A DNA stretch of 39,847 bases from Gelidibacter japonicus (GTDB lineage Bacteria > Bacteroidota > Bacteroidia > Flavobacteriales > Flavobacteriaceae): contig NZ_BJKB01000026.1 of NCBI RefSeq assembly GCF_010725055.1, forward strand, positions 3,655 through 43,501, read 5' to 3'. Shown here piece by piece: positions 32,738-39,847 of the stretch. The position numbers and the translations under genes are program-made. Below the pieces are notes generated by a model. The model did no database searches. It was given only the letters and a program-made list of their open reading frames with translations, and was not told the origin of the DNA. Position 1 is the stretch's first letter. Every line of letters starts with the position of its first letter.

Positions 32738-33471
32738 AAGGTTTATTTTTTTGCTTTTATTTCTTTGAAAATGATTTTTCATTATTTATTCGAATTTTAA
32801 AATCGAAAGAAGCAACTTCTTTCATAACCATAGGGCAAGTTCTCCCGACCATTTGGTTTATTACCTTGGCATAAACATAAATTTCTGTCGTAAAACCAAA
32901 CTATCAACGTGATCATCATTGTGCCTAACAAAGAGAAAGGCCTAACTAATAAACCAACAAAATAGATTTTCCCTTTCTCTTATTAGGACTTAGTTTTTAT
33001 TCTTGACTTGTAAATAATTCAGGAACAACTATAAGCGTTGATTTATTTTACAATTTTACAGCCGGTTTTATTTTTAAAACTTCTAAATTTTGACAGTCCA
33101 ATCCGAAGAGCTAAAAACACCTGAAATGAGGGACAAACACTATCAACCAATTAACTAAACATCTACCCCTCAAAATCAAGTATTTATCAATAAACTTCTC
33201 TTCATCATAAATTCATAATGGTCTTTGGTAGTCAGGCATATACAAAAGACTTCAAACATTTAATCGTTCTTACTATTTGGTGTCATTCAATGAAATCAAC
33301 TTTTAAAGTTAAAAATATATTGTGCCTGAAATGGGAAGGTTTTAGCACTGACTATCAAAAATGTGCTCCTTCCCCCGACAGGACTTACTATCCTGATATC
33401 CTAAGCATCCTATAATCTTCTGTTAACTAATAAACCAGAATATCGATTAAGGATGTTCAAGGAATGGATAT
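32738..33471. other. 734-bp intergenic region without a convincing gene
   Basis: Separates the DUF2911-PepSY-DUF305-cusB run from the DUF3347-haem-MCO run. Visible structures: a near-palindrome TTCGAATTTTAAAATCGAA (32789-32807) close to the DUF2911 start; an inverted repeat AAGAGAAAGG (32931-32940) with CCTTTCTCTT (32972-32981); and arms with GATATCC...CATCCT (33395-33411) against AGGATG...GGATATC (33450-33472). A 65-codon + strand frame at 33218-33415 has no recognised homology and opposes all neighbours. It probably holds the promoter of the cusB run and possibly a small RNA; unproven. Confidence 0.5.
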
Positions 33472-33966
33472 CTATTGAATAGTTTTTTGAACTTTTCCGC
33501 ATTTAAGCATGCCACTACCGTAATACGGATTTCTAACTTCCTTACTTGTACTTAACCACGCGCTACCTTTATCATACATTGGACAAAATTGTTCGTACAA
33601 AGTGTTTTTTGTCCCTGTAATGGCCACCATATCTGTAATATCCTTACTCAACATCTTAAAGTGCTCCCGTTGATGGTCTATGGCACTTTTGGCAATATGT
33701 TCTGCGTGTTCGGTAGCTGCTTCAATAATATCGGCTAGCTCTTTTTTATCTTCCTTTGAATATTTACTCAAATCAAACGCCTTAAGAGCGGCAACCAACT
33801 TAGTGCCAGATTGTGCCGCTTTTTTAGCGTCATCTCCTACCAAAGCATCTTTTAAACTAAAGTAGTCACTTAATATGGCTTCTGATTTTACGTCGCCACT
33901 TTGTGCATTTGCAAAAGAAACTACTAACAATAGCATTGCTGCCATACTCATTTTTAATTTTTTCAT
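33472..33966 (-). CDS. Secreted DUF3347 protein (copper-associated), copy 1
   Basis: 164 residues, signal peptide [22 protein letters not shown], then a single DUF3347 domain. Visible core: [45 protein letters not shown] and [19 protein letters not shown], ending [15 protein letters not shown]. The paired Cys (FCPM, LKCG) with Met and His neighbours are the probable metal ligands. It is strongly similar to the gene at 34442-35071 and to the C-terminus of CusB (29121). Likely a free periplasmic copper carrier. 22 bp after the haem-protein gene; last gene of its run. Confidence 0.88.
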   Translation of the reverse strand: MKKLKMSMAAMLLLVVSFANAQSGDVKSEAILSDYFSLKDALVGDDAKKAAQSGTKLVAALKAFDLSKYSKEDKKELADIIEAATEHAEHIAKSAIDHQREHFKMLSKDITDMVAITGTKNTLYEQFCPMYDKGSAWLSTSKEVRNPYYGSGMLKCGKVQKTIQ

Positions 33967-33988
33967 TTTTATTGTATTTAATTATTGT

Positions 33989-34441
33989 TTATAAACTGTC
34001 TTTTAATTGTGTGATAAACTTGTTCATTTCTACTACCTCTTCCTTCGTAAAAATGGCATCTTTATGAATCAAGGTATAAGAGTGCAAAGGCATTTCGCCA
34101 CTTTCAATTTGTTTGATAATTGACCGTAACTTACTTTTCTTTCTTCGGTTGGATAAGGAATCCCATTCGCTGAAATTAAGTTCAGCCTTACCTTCTTTGA
34201 TATGATCCTCCAAAAACCAAGCAGCAGGTTGAATCTTATTATACCAAGGGTATTGTGTATTGTTACTGTGGCAATCATAGCAGGAAACCTGTAACTTTTT
34301 CTGAATAGTTTCAGGAACATTATTGACCCGCATAAAATCAGTTGCTGGAACAATGCTGCTTTGATTGCGTTCTGTGGGAATAAACTGAATCCCCACAAAC
34401 GCTACCAGTAATATTATTGCTATGGTTTTTACAATTCTCAT
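33989..34441 (-). CDS. Haem-binding (c-type, CxxCH) domain protein
   Basis: 150 residues with an N-terminal anchor (VKTIAIILLVAFVGIQFIP) and the haem-attachment motif SCYDCHSNNTQYPWYNKIQP (CxxCH). The following AAWFLEDHIKEGKAELNFSEWDSLS and SGEMPLHSYTLIHKDA match the Bacteroidota haem-binding domain family; the Met of GEMP is a candidate axial ligand. Periplasmic, electron-transfer-like. It sits between two DUF3347 genes and abuts the upstream one with no gap (stop at 34442, ATG at 34441). It may serve copper redox chemistry with the multicopper oxidase; inference. Confidence 0.87.
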   Translation of the reverse strand: MRIVKTIAIILLVAFVGIQFIPTERNQSSIVPATDFMRVNNVPETIQKKLQVSCYDCHSNNTQYPWYNKIQPAAWFLEDHIKEGKAELNFSEWDSLSNRRKKSKLRSIIKQIESGEMPLHSYTLIHKDAIFTKEEVVEMNKFITQLKDSL

Positions 34442-35071
34442 TTAGTTAATCTCCTTTTGTACTTCCCCGCAATTCAACATTTTACTTCCGTAATAAGGGT
34501 TTTTAATGTCCTTGCTCAAACTTAACCAGGCACTACCTCCATCATACATTGGGCAAAACTGTTGGTATAGGGTGTTCTTTGTTCCTGTAATAGCAACCAT
34601 ATCGGTTACATCTTTGCTCAACACTTTAAAATGCTCTCGTTGGTGATCTATGTCGCTTTCAGAAATATGCTCAGCATGCTCAACAGCATCTTCAATAATA
34701 TCTGTTAACTCTGTTTTTTGCGAATCTGTATAATTTGAAACATCAAGATTCCCGAAACTCAATGCTATTACCGCTCCAAGTTCTTTGGCTTTTGCATTAT
34801 CATCTGCAACCAAAGCGTCCTTAAGATTGAAGTAGTCATTTAATACGGCTTGTGGACTACCATCACTACCCATAGCCATTTCTTTTTTCTCTCCATCGTG
34901 ATGACCATCACCGTTATCGTGATTCATTTTTGAATGATCTTCTCCACTATTCATTTCTGAATGATTTCCGTCAGTACGGTCTTGTTCTTTGTTGCTGTCC
35001 TTACAAGACACAGCTGTTAAGGTCATAAATGCTATTGCAACTATACCTAATGTTGATTTTAATCTGCTCAT
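34442..35071 (-). CDS. DUF3347 lipoprotein with His/Met-rich segment, copy 2
   Basis: 209 residues from the ATG at 35071 ([23 protein letters not shown], lipobox Cys); a longer frame to 35131 lacks a good start context. After the lipid anchor comes a His/Met/Asp-rich stretch ([20 protein letters not shown], then [13 protein letters not shown]), a probable Cu(I)/Cu(II) binding tail, then a DUF3347 domain with [14 protein letters not shown] and [16 protein letters not shown]. It aligns closely with copy 1 through [22 protein letters not shown] also appears in the multicopper oxidase of this cluster, pointing to a shared copper motif. Outer- or inner-membrane lipoprotein. Confidence 0.88.
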   Translation of the reverse strand: MSRLKSTLGIVAIAFMTLTAVSCKDSNKEQDRTDGNHSEMNSGEDHSKMNHDNGDGHHDGEKKEMAMGSDGSPQAVLNDYFNLKDALVADDNAKAKELGAVIALSFGNLDVSNYTDSQKTELTDIIEDAVEHAEHISESDIDHQREHFKVLSKDVTDMVAITGTKNTLYQQFCPMYDGGSAWLSLSKDIKNPYYGSKMLNCGEVQKEIN

Positions 35072-35154
35072 TTTGTTTTTGATTTTAATTATTGATATTT
35101 GATTTAAATTTTGTTGTAACGCTACAGGCAACTTAATTATCTTCTTGTTCCTAT

Positions 35155-35340
35155 CTATTTTGATTCTATGTTTTGCTTAATTTCTTCATATTCCTCTTTG
35201 GTTATTTCTCCTTTTGCGTACCTCTCATTCAATACGTCCATAGCCTTTGAGCTTTTATTTATTTTCTTGCCTCTTGCATAAATAAGAACACCTATAACTA
35301 TAACACCAAAAACGATTAAAAAATCCCAATTGTAGTCCAT
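35155..35340 (-). CDS. Small membrane protein with SHOCT domain
   Basis: 61 residues: one membrane helix ([18 protein letters not shown]) and a C-terminal SHOCT motif ([25 protein letters not shown]). SHOCT units are short oligomerisation modules, often at the ends of membrane proteins. 18 bp after the multicopper-oxidase gene and 83 bp before the DUF3347 copy 2 gene, all same strand. Small SHOCT proteins are frequent in copper clusters of Bacteroidota and Proteobacteria; function not settled. Confidence 0.85.
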   Translation of the reverse strand: MDYNWDFLIVFGVIVIGVLIYARGKKINKSSKAMDVLNERYAKGEITKEEYEEIKQNIESK

Positions 35341-35358
35341 AATTTTATTTTTTAATTA

Positions 35359-37671
35359 TTAAAATCTCACCGTTAGCCCACCACCTGCACCAAAACGGTT
35401 GTCGTAGCTTGCCATCAATGAAAAGTCTCGTGATAAATAATATTCCACTCCCGCATTCCAGACAATTTCCTTTGCGTAATTATTTCCGAAGGGAAGGCTA
35501 TCAACCCATCCAAAATCTGCCTGATATTCATACCTTCCAAAAATGGCTGTTCTTGGAAAAATCAATAGTTCACGGGTCAAGCTAATTTGTGGTCTCAATT
35601 TGCTGTCGATACGGACATCAAGATTGAACAGATACGGTGTTAAAAATCGAATCCCGGCGATAGCGGTGGTCGAAATATCATCCATACTGTCTGCCATTTC
35701 ATTTTCAGCTTTCACCCCACCGAACACTCTAAAATAATCATGTAGATAACGCTCATAGGTCACTTCGGCTTCCAAATTTTGGTTCCAGCCGTATTCTGCG
35801 GAAATATTGAATTGGTTTCGAATATTGGATGTAACAAACTTAAATGAAGCCATATGTGAGGCTGCCTCAAGCATCGACCAAGCATAAAACTCGTCTGCTT
35901 CCTTGATTAAATGCTTTACTGGATGTTCTTCCATTCTTGGGTCACGTGGCGTCTCATAACTCACCACTCGTGCCATTCCACTCATCATATGATATAAGAT
36001 ATGACAGTGAAAAAACCAATCACCATGTTCGTCGCCTTCGTTTCCGCTGAATTCGATGGTCACTTCTTGCATCGGCGCAACATTAACGGTATGTTTTAAA
36101 GGGGAGTATTCCCCATTTTCATTGACAACTCTGAAAAAATGACCGTGCAAGTGCATGGGATGATGCATCATGGTAAGGTTATTAAAAGTTATCCGAGTTA
36201 TCTCTTTTCCACTTATTTTAATATCATCTGTCTCACTTAATGGAACGCCGTTCATACTCCAGATATATCGGTTCATATTTCCTGTGAGGTTCAAAAGGAT
36301 TTCCTTAACAGGAAGTTCTTTATCATAGGTCGTTGGTTCTGGCGATTTCAGATAGTCATAATTGTATTCTGAAAACATACTCATACCTTCCATTCCTGAA
36401 TGGTCCATTGCCATTCCCTTTTCAGCTTCAGTGGAATCCTTTTTCATTGCCATTTTGGAATGATCCATTTTGGAATGATCCATTTTCTCATCCATAGCAG
36501 CCTCTTTGGAAGTTTCCATCTTCATTTCATCCATTTGCATTCCGTATTCTTCCTTCATTTCATAGCGCTCATCCTTTTTTGGACGGAATTTCAAAGCGTG
36601 GGCCCCCATTTTCATATCCATTTTTGCCATCTCCTGCATCATCTCAATCTTATCAGGTTTTGCTATAATTTCTGCAGGAAGCACCTCTCCTTTTCCAAAA
36701 TACGCTGTAGCTATCCCAGAACCATCCTGTGCCATTGCCCGTAACTCAATCTTCCCATGATGAGGAATAGTGATTATAAAATCATAGGTTTCGGCTGTAG
36801 CTATGAAAGTTTTAGGATGTTCAACGGGAACAACATCAACCCCATCAGCAGATACTAATAAAGGCTTTTCCCCTCCAATGGTCATCCAAAACTGAGAGGA
36901 AGCAGAACCGTTTATGACTCGTAATCGTACCTTCTCACCTGGTTTATAATTAGGATATTCTTGAGTTTTCTCTCCATTGACCAAAAATGCGGGATAATAC
37001 ACGTCGGCAATGTCTGCGCCACCCATCCGTTGTCTCCAGAAATCGAGCTGTGCACTGAACGCACCACGGGCAATGACCTTATTCAAAGGTGTTGCCGTTC
37101 CCTTCTTCATTTGATACCATTCGTTACCGCGCTTAAGATTTTGCATGATGCGGTGCGGATTTTCATTGGTCCAATCAGATAACATGACAATTAAATCATG
37201 GTCATAATCCAAGGTTTTTTCCTTTGGATGGATCAGCAAGGAACCAAAAACGCCACTTTGCTCTTGGAGCATGGTGTGGGAGTGGTACCAATACGTTCCC
37301 GACTGTCTGATAGGAAATTCATATTTAAATGTGGTTCCAGCTTTAATTGGAGGTGTTGTCAAATAAGGTACACCGTCAAAAAAATTGGGTAACAAGAGTC
37401 CGTGCCAGTGAATTGAGGTTTCAACGCTCATTTCATTTTTCACGTAAATCACCGCATATTCGCCTTCGGTAAATTCCAAGGTTGGTCCTGGAATGGTTCC
37501 ATTGACGGTCATTCCCTTAACCTGTTTTCCGGTTTTATTGATCAATTCGTCTTTGATCACCAAGGTATATTCACGAACCGGTAGATTATCACGATTGCCT
37601 TCTACTATTTGTGCAGATAATTGGCTACAACCTATTAAAAGCAGTATTGTAAAGAATTTTAGATGGTTCAT
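35359..37671 (-). CDS. Multicopper oxidase (CopA/PcoA type) fused to a CopB-like outer-membrane barrel
   Basis: 770 residues, longer than a normal CopA/PcoA oxidase. After a signal peptide (MNHLKFFTILLLIGCSQLSA) come three cupredoxin domains with the copper ligands: HWHGLLLP, YWYHSHTMLQEQ, H504-PMHLHGH, and HC556HILYHMMSGM (type 1 site with axial Met). A Met-rich insertion (about residues 345-430) carries DHSKM repeats and KMDHSGMEGMSM, like PcoA. After VVSYETPRDPR a second part (about 590-770) reads as beta-strands (FNISAEYGWNQNLEAEVTYERYL) and ends GGGLTVRF with a terminal Phe, matching the PcoB/CopB barrel. So oxidase and outer-membrane partner are one chain. It oxidises Cu(I) in the periplasm. 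Confidence 0.92.
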   Translation of the reverse strand: MNHLKFFTILLLIGCSQLSAQIVEGNRDNLPVREYTLVIKDELINKTGKQVKGMTVNGTIPGPTLEFTEGEYAVIYVKNEMSVETSIHWHGLLLPNFFDGVPYLTTPPIKAGTTFKYEFPIRQSGTYWYHSHTMLQEQSGVFGSLLIHPKEKTLDYDHDLIVMLSDWTNENPHRIMQNLKRGNEWYQMKKGTATPLNKVIARGAFSAQLDFWRQRMGGADIADVYYPAFLVNGEKTQEYPNYKPGEKVRLRVINGSASSQFWMTIGGEKPLLVSADGVDVVPVEHPKTFIATAETYDFIITIPHHGKIELRAMAQDGSGIATAYFGKGEVLPAEIIAKPDKIEMMQEMAKMDMKMGAHALKFRPKKDERYEMKEEYGMQMDEMKMETSKEAAMDEKMDHSKMDHSKMAMKKDSTEAEKGMAMDHSGMEGMSMFSEYNYDYLKSPEPTTYDKELPVKEILLNLTGNMNRYIWSMNGVPLSETDDIKISGKEITRITFNNLTMMHHPMHLHGHFFRVVNENGEYSPLKHTVNVAPMQEVTIEFSGNEGDEHGDWFFHCHILYHMMSGMARVVSYETPRDPRMEEHPVKHLIKEADEFYAWSMLEAASHMASFKFVTSNIRNQFNISAEYGWNQNLEAEVTYERYLHDYFRVFGGVKAENEMADSMDDISTTAIAGIRFLTPYLFNLDVRIDSKLRPQISLTRELLIFPRTAIFGRYEYQADFGWVDSLPFGNNYAKEIVWNAGVEYYLSRDFSLMASYDNRFGAGGGLTVRF
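36453..36482 (-). repeat. Tandem 15-bp repeat encoding DHSKM in the multicopper oxidase
   Basis: Two perfect copies of TTTTGGAATGATCCA (+ strand) at 36453-36467 and 36468-36482 encode consecutive DHSKM units in the Met-rich copper-binding segment. Further degenerate units lie on both sides. Copy number may vary by slippage. Confidence 0.8.
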
Positions 37672-37708
37672 TGTTCTGTTTTTTAAAATTATTAGGTAAC
37701 CGATTTCA

Positions 37709-37726
37709 TTGATAAATAGTTATCAA
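37709..37726. promoter_or_regulatory. TTGATAA-ATAG-TTATCAA inverted repeat at the tolC-type gene's stop
   Basis: Perfect 7-bp arms with a 4-nt loop; the right arm overlaps the stop codon of the outer-membrane factor gene. In the 51-bp gap before the multicopper-oxidase gene. It could be an operator with CRP/FNR-like TTGAT...ATCAA ends or a weak terminator or processing hairpin. Confidence 0.4.
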
Positions 37727-38961
37727 TTCGTTCCCGTAAAATAATCAATGATGCTCACTTGATGAAAATATGCACCGATCGCATCGATACGATTCAATTG
37801 AAAATTCAACTGCAATTCCTGCACATCCAAAACCTCTCTAAAATCTATAGTGCCCGTCTCATAGTTTTTAAACAATATTTCGGTCGCGTTATCTGCTTGT
37901 TTCAAATTCTTGTCCTGAGTTTCCAAACTGATACGCGCTGCATTCCTGCCTCTAACCGCGGTTTGCAATTGTGCAATCAAGGAATTTTGGGAAGCTTGCT
38001 TTTGAACCTCCAAGGCTTCATGTTGGATTTTGTTCTGTTTTGCGATGGATTTATATTTCTTATTGAATATTGGTATCGAAAGTGTTACCATTGGCATCAA
38101 CATATTTGGCGCTTCGTTGTATAGCATATACTCCATCCCTACACCAAACCCCGGCGCACTCTCTTTTTTATTGAGCGCATCGGCCTGGGAAACCACCTTG
38201 TTCAGTTCCTCAAATTTTCGCAATTCTGGATGCAAACTAAGACTGGCAAAATCAATGTCACTATCCTTTTCGGGCATGATTAAGCTATCTACAATTGAGA
38301 TCTGGGCTATTTCATCGCGGTTCATTATTTTATTGAAAGCCGTCAGTTCTGCGGCGTAATCCTGCTCCAACACTAATTTTCGTTCCATCAGCTCATTTTG
38401 TCGCATCTGCAGTCGCAACACCGAAACCGCAGAAGTTTGTCCCACCTCCACCGAGGTTAATGCCATCCGCTCATAAACCTGTAGAAGTTGAATATTTGAA
38501 TCCAAAACCTCTTGCTTTTTAGTTATTTTATATAAGCGGTAATAGGATTGTGACAAAACCATGGCGATTTTTCTTTTGGCGATTTCGATCTCCAAAAAAT
38601 CCGCATCGGCCATTGCCGCGGCATAGTCGCCACGAGCAGAAACAGTTCCAAACCAAGGCAGCATTTGCATCACTGAAAACTGTCCTTGTTGCATCATGGG
38701 CATCTCGCTTCCGATCATATACCCTCCTGAAAACTCGGTATCGGGAAGTGTGTTGGTCTCCGATATCTTTTCCGTAGAAATTGCATATTGCTTTTCTACG
38801 GCCTGAATATTCGGATTGTTATTTATAGCCTCTTCAATATAGGTTTCCAATTGCTGACCTTGAGAAGACCAACCAAAAAATAGCAGCGCAACAAGACATA
38901 ATCCTCCAAAGCGGAACTGCTGAAAACGCAAACGAATGGTTGTATTTAAATTTAGATTCAT
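37723..38961 (-). CDS. TolC/CusC-type outer-membrane factor
   Basis: 412 residues. The N-terminal FGGLCLVALLFFGWSSQGQQLETYIEE is a signal peptide followed by the OMF opening (YIEEAINNNPNIQAVEKQYAI). Long amphipathic helices of the periplasmic tunnel are visible, with the duplicated pattern of the family (VGQTSAVSVLRLQMRQNELMER and YETGTIDFREVLDVQELQLNFQ). Met-rich spots (SEMPMMQQGQFSVMQML, APNMLMPM) suggest copper. Length is normal for CusC/TolC. It ends 5 bp... from the cusA stop side and belongs to the cusA-cusC transcript. Forms the outer channel of the CusCBA system with the adaptor at 29121. Confidence 0.9.
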   Translation of the reverse strand: MNLNLNTTIRLRFQQFRFGGLCLVALLFFGWSSQGQQLETYIEEAINNNPNIQAVEKQYAISTEKISETNTLPDTEFSGGYMIGSEMPMMQQGQFSVMQMLPWFGTVSARGDYAAAMADADFLEIEIAKRKIAMVLSQSYYRLYKITKKQEVLDSNIQLLQVYERMALTSVEVGQTSAVSVLRLQMRQNELMERKLVLEQDYAAELTAFNKIMNRDEIAQISIVDSLIMPEKDSDIDFASLSLHPELRKFEELNKVVSQADALNKKESAPGFGVGMEYMLYNEAPNMLMPMVTLSIPIFNKKYKSIAKQNKIQHEALEVQKQASQNSLIAQLQTAVRGRNAARISLETQDKNLKQADNATEILFKNYETGTIDFREVLDVQELQLNFQLNRIDAIGAYFHQVSIIDYFTGTN

Positions 38962-38966
38962 TATTT

Positions 38967-39845
38967 CTATTGTTTTTTAAGAATTCTTAGCCGTCTTTTC
39001 AATTTTGCTTCGCGTCTCCAACTGAAGAGTACAGGAACTACAAAAAGCGTAATCAGCGCAATCAACATGCCGCCAAAACTCGGAATGGCCATCGGGATCA
39101 TGATATCACTTCCCCGGCCGGTAGAGGTCAAAACTGGCAACAAGGCCAAAATAGTGGTGGCCGTAGTCATCAAAGCGGGACGTATCCTTTTATTTCCTGC
39201 TTCTACCACTGAAGCACGGATTTCCTTGACATCTTCAGGGTCGTTTTTATCAAAGGTTTGGGTGAGATACGTTGCCATCACCACACCATCATCCGTAGCA
39301 ATCCCGAAGAGGGCAATAAATCCTACCCAGACGGCCACACTCAGGTTTATGGGATGCATTTGGAACATCTCCCGCAAGTTTTCTCCAAAAAAGGTGAAAT
39401 TTAGGAACCAATCCTGACCGTAAAACCAGATCAGCAAAAATCCTCCGGCAAAAGCAACGGTGATTCCTGAAAATACTATCAGTGAAGTAAATACAGAACG
39501 GAACTGGAAATAAAGGATTAAAAAGATGATCCCCAAGGCCAGAGGCACGATCACGGAAAGTGTTTTCTCGGCGCGCAATTGGTTTTCATAAGTTCCCGTA
39601 AATTGATAATTGATCCCTTTTGGAACAGTGAGTTCTCCATTTTCAATCTTTTTTTGAATTAAGGCCTGTGCATTCTCCACGACATTGACTTCTGCGTAAC
39701 CTTCCAATTTATCGAACAAGACATAACCCACCAAAAATGTGTCCTCACTTTTGATCATCTGCGGCCCCTGCTCGTAGCGTATTTCTACAAGTTCTCCCAA
39801 TGGTACTGGATTGCCTTTTTCTACCGGCACATAGATATTCTTAAG
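38967..39845 (-). CDS. cusA: CusA-type RND metal pump, C-terminal part (5' partial)
   Basis: Only the last ~292 residues are in the window; the frame runs to the edge (...LKNIYVPVEKGNPVP), so the gene continues to the right. Visible are the end of the second periplasmic loop (GYAEVNVVENAQALIQKKIENGELTVPKGINYQFTG spanning several strands) and helices 8-12 with VWVGFIALFGIATDDGVVMATYL and MTTATTILALLPVLTSTGRGSD. The helix-10/11 sequence differs from the Czc-type pump at 23098 (GVAVLNGLILI), and the flanking copper genes favour Cu(I)/Ag(I). A GTG at 39830 is an internal Val, not a start. Transcribed with the OMF gene 5 bp downstream. Confidence 0.9.
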   Translation of the reverse strand, partial: LKNIYVPVEKGNPVPLGELVEIRYEQGPQMIKSEDTFLVGYVLFDKLEGYAEVNVVENAQALIQKKIENGELTVPKGINYQFTGTYENQLRAEKTLSVIVPLALGIIFLILYFQFRSVFTSLIVFSGITVAFAGGFLLIWFYGQDWFLNFTFFGENLREMFQMHPINLSVAVWVGFIALFGIATDDGVVMATYLTQTFDKNDPEDVKEIRASVVEAGNKRIRPALMTTATTILALLPVLTSTGRGSDIMIPMAIPSFGGMLIALITLFVVPVLFSWRREAKLKRRLRILKKQ

Positions 39846-39847
39846 AT

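Noticed and set aside
33218-33415. 65-codon + strand frame in the large gap
   Set aside because: No recognisable domain, opposite to all neighbours, no ribosome site; likely chance.
39828-39830. GTG at 39830 as a start of the second RND gene
   Set aside because: The upstream in-frame residues continue an RND sequence to the window edge; it is an internal Val.
1-39847. CRISPR array, integrase, transposase or tRNA as mobile-element marks
   Set aside because: None seen by eye on either strand; the island idea rests only on gene content, strand bias and repeats.

Overview
The window looks like chromosomal or island DNA from a marine-type Flavobacteriaceae (Bacteroidota). The evidence is a low visible G+C, a 58-residue Hc1/histone-H1-like protein of the flavobacterial kind, few Shine-Dalgarno sequences, a TAnnTTTG-type -7 promoter element, and many Bacteroidota-typical families (DUF3347, haem-binding CxxCH proteins, DUF2911, RND pump-OMF fusions). 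No tRNA, rRNA, CRISPR array, integrase or intact insertion sequence was seen.

Left end (1-5667, + strand): a type I restriction-modification operon hsdM-hsdS-hsdR with ATGA start/stop overlaps. Gene sizes, the HsdR catalytic spacing (D154...E168-x-K170) and a TAEL repeat spacer in HsdS place it with the EcoR124I (type IC) family. hsdM is cut by the window edge. It converges on the rest of the window through a hairpin at 5683-5706.

Every gene from 5783 to the right edge lies on the - strand. The region 5783-9439 holds a tiny histone-like gene, an outer-membrane barrel gene, a yceI gene and an MtfA-like peptidase gene that looks shortened at its 5' end. A 22-bp exact direct repeat brackets the barrel/yceI pair, which suggests a past insertion or recombination.

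9477-28026 is a zinc/cadmium/cobalt/copper homeostasis block. In transcription order: a small secreted His/Cys protein, an RND pump fused to its outer-membrane factor (CzcA-CzcC), its adaptor CzcB, a divergent PII protein, a Fur-family regulator, a SpoIIAA-like protein, a P1B-4 ATPase, a second Fur-family regulator, an APC permease, a 58-aa protein, a second SpoIIAA-like protein, a small membrane protein, a secreted YceI-like protein, a P1B-2 (ZntA-type) ATPase, two tiny basic membrane proteins, a P1B-1 CopA and a CopZ-like chaperone.

28086-39847 is a copper/silver block. In transcription order it opens (cut by the window) with CusA, TolC-family CusC and a multicopper oxidase fused to a CopB-like outer-membrane barrel. 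It continues with a SHOCT protein, two secreted DUF3347 proteins flanking a haem-c protein, then a 734-bp gap, a DUF2911 lipoprotein, a PepSY membrane protein, a DUF305 protein, CusB with HMBD and DUF3347 domains, a third tiny membrane protein, an HMA-AraC fusion regulator and a GDCCVxC protein.

Together the genes cover cytoplasmic chaperoning (CopZ), cytoplasm-to-periplasm export (three distinct P1B ATPase subclasses), periplasm-to-outside export (two RND tripartite systems), periplasmic oxidation and binding (multicopper oxidase, DUF3347, DUF305), and sensing (Fur x2, PII, HMA-AraC). The least explained element is a family of three 47-60-residue proteins (basic N-terminus, ITKKDK motif, one membrane helix), each next to a metal ATPase or copper regulator. 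One copy is broken by a frameshift in a run of eight A.
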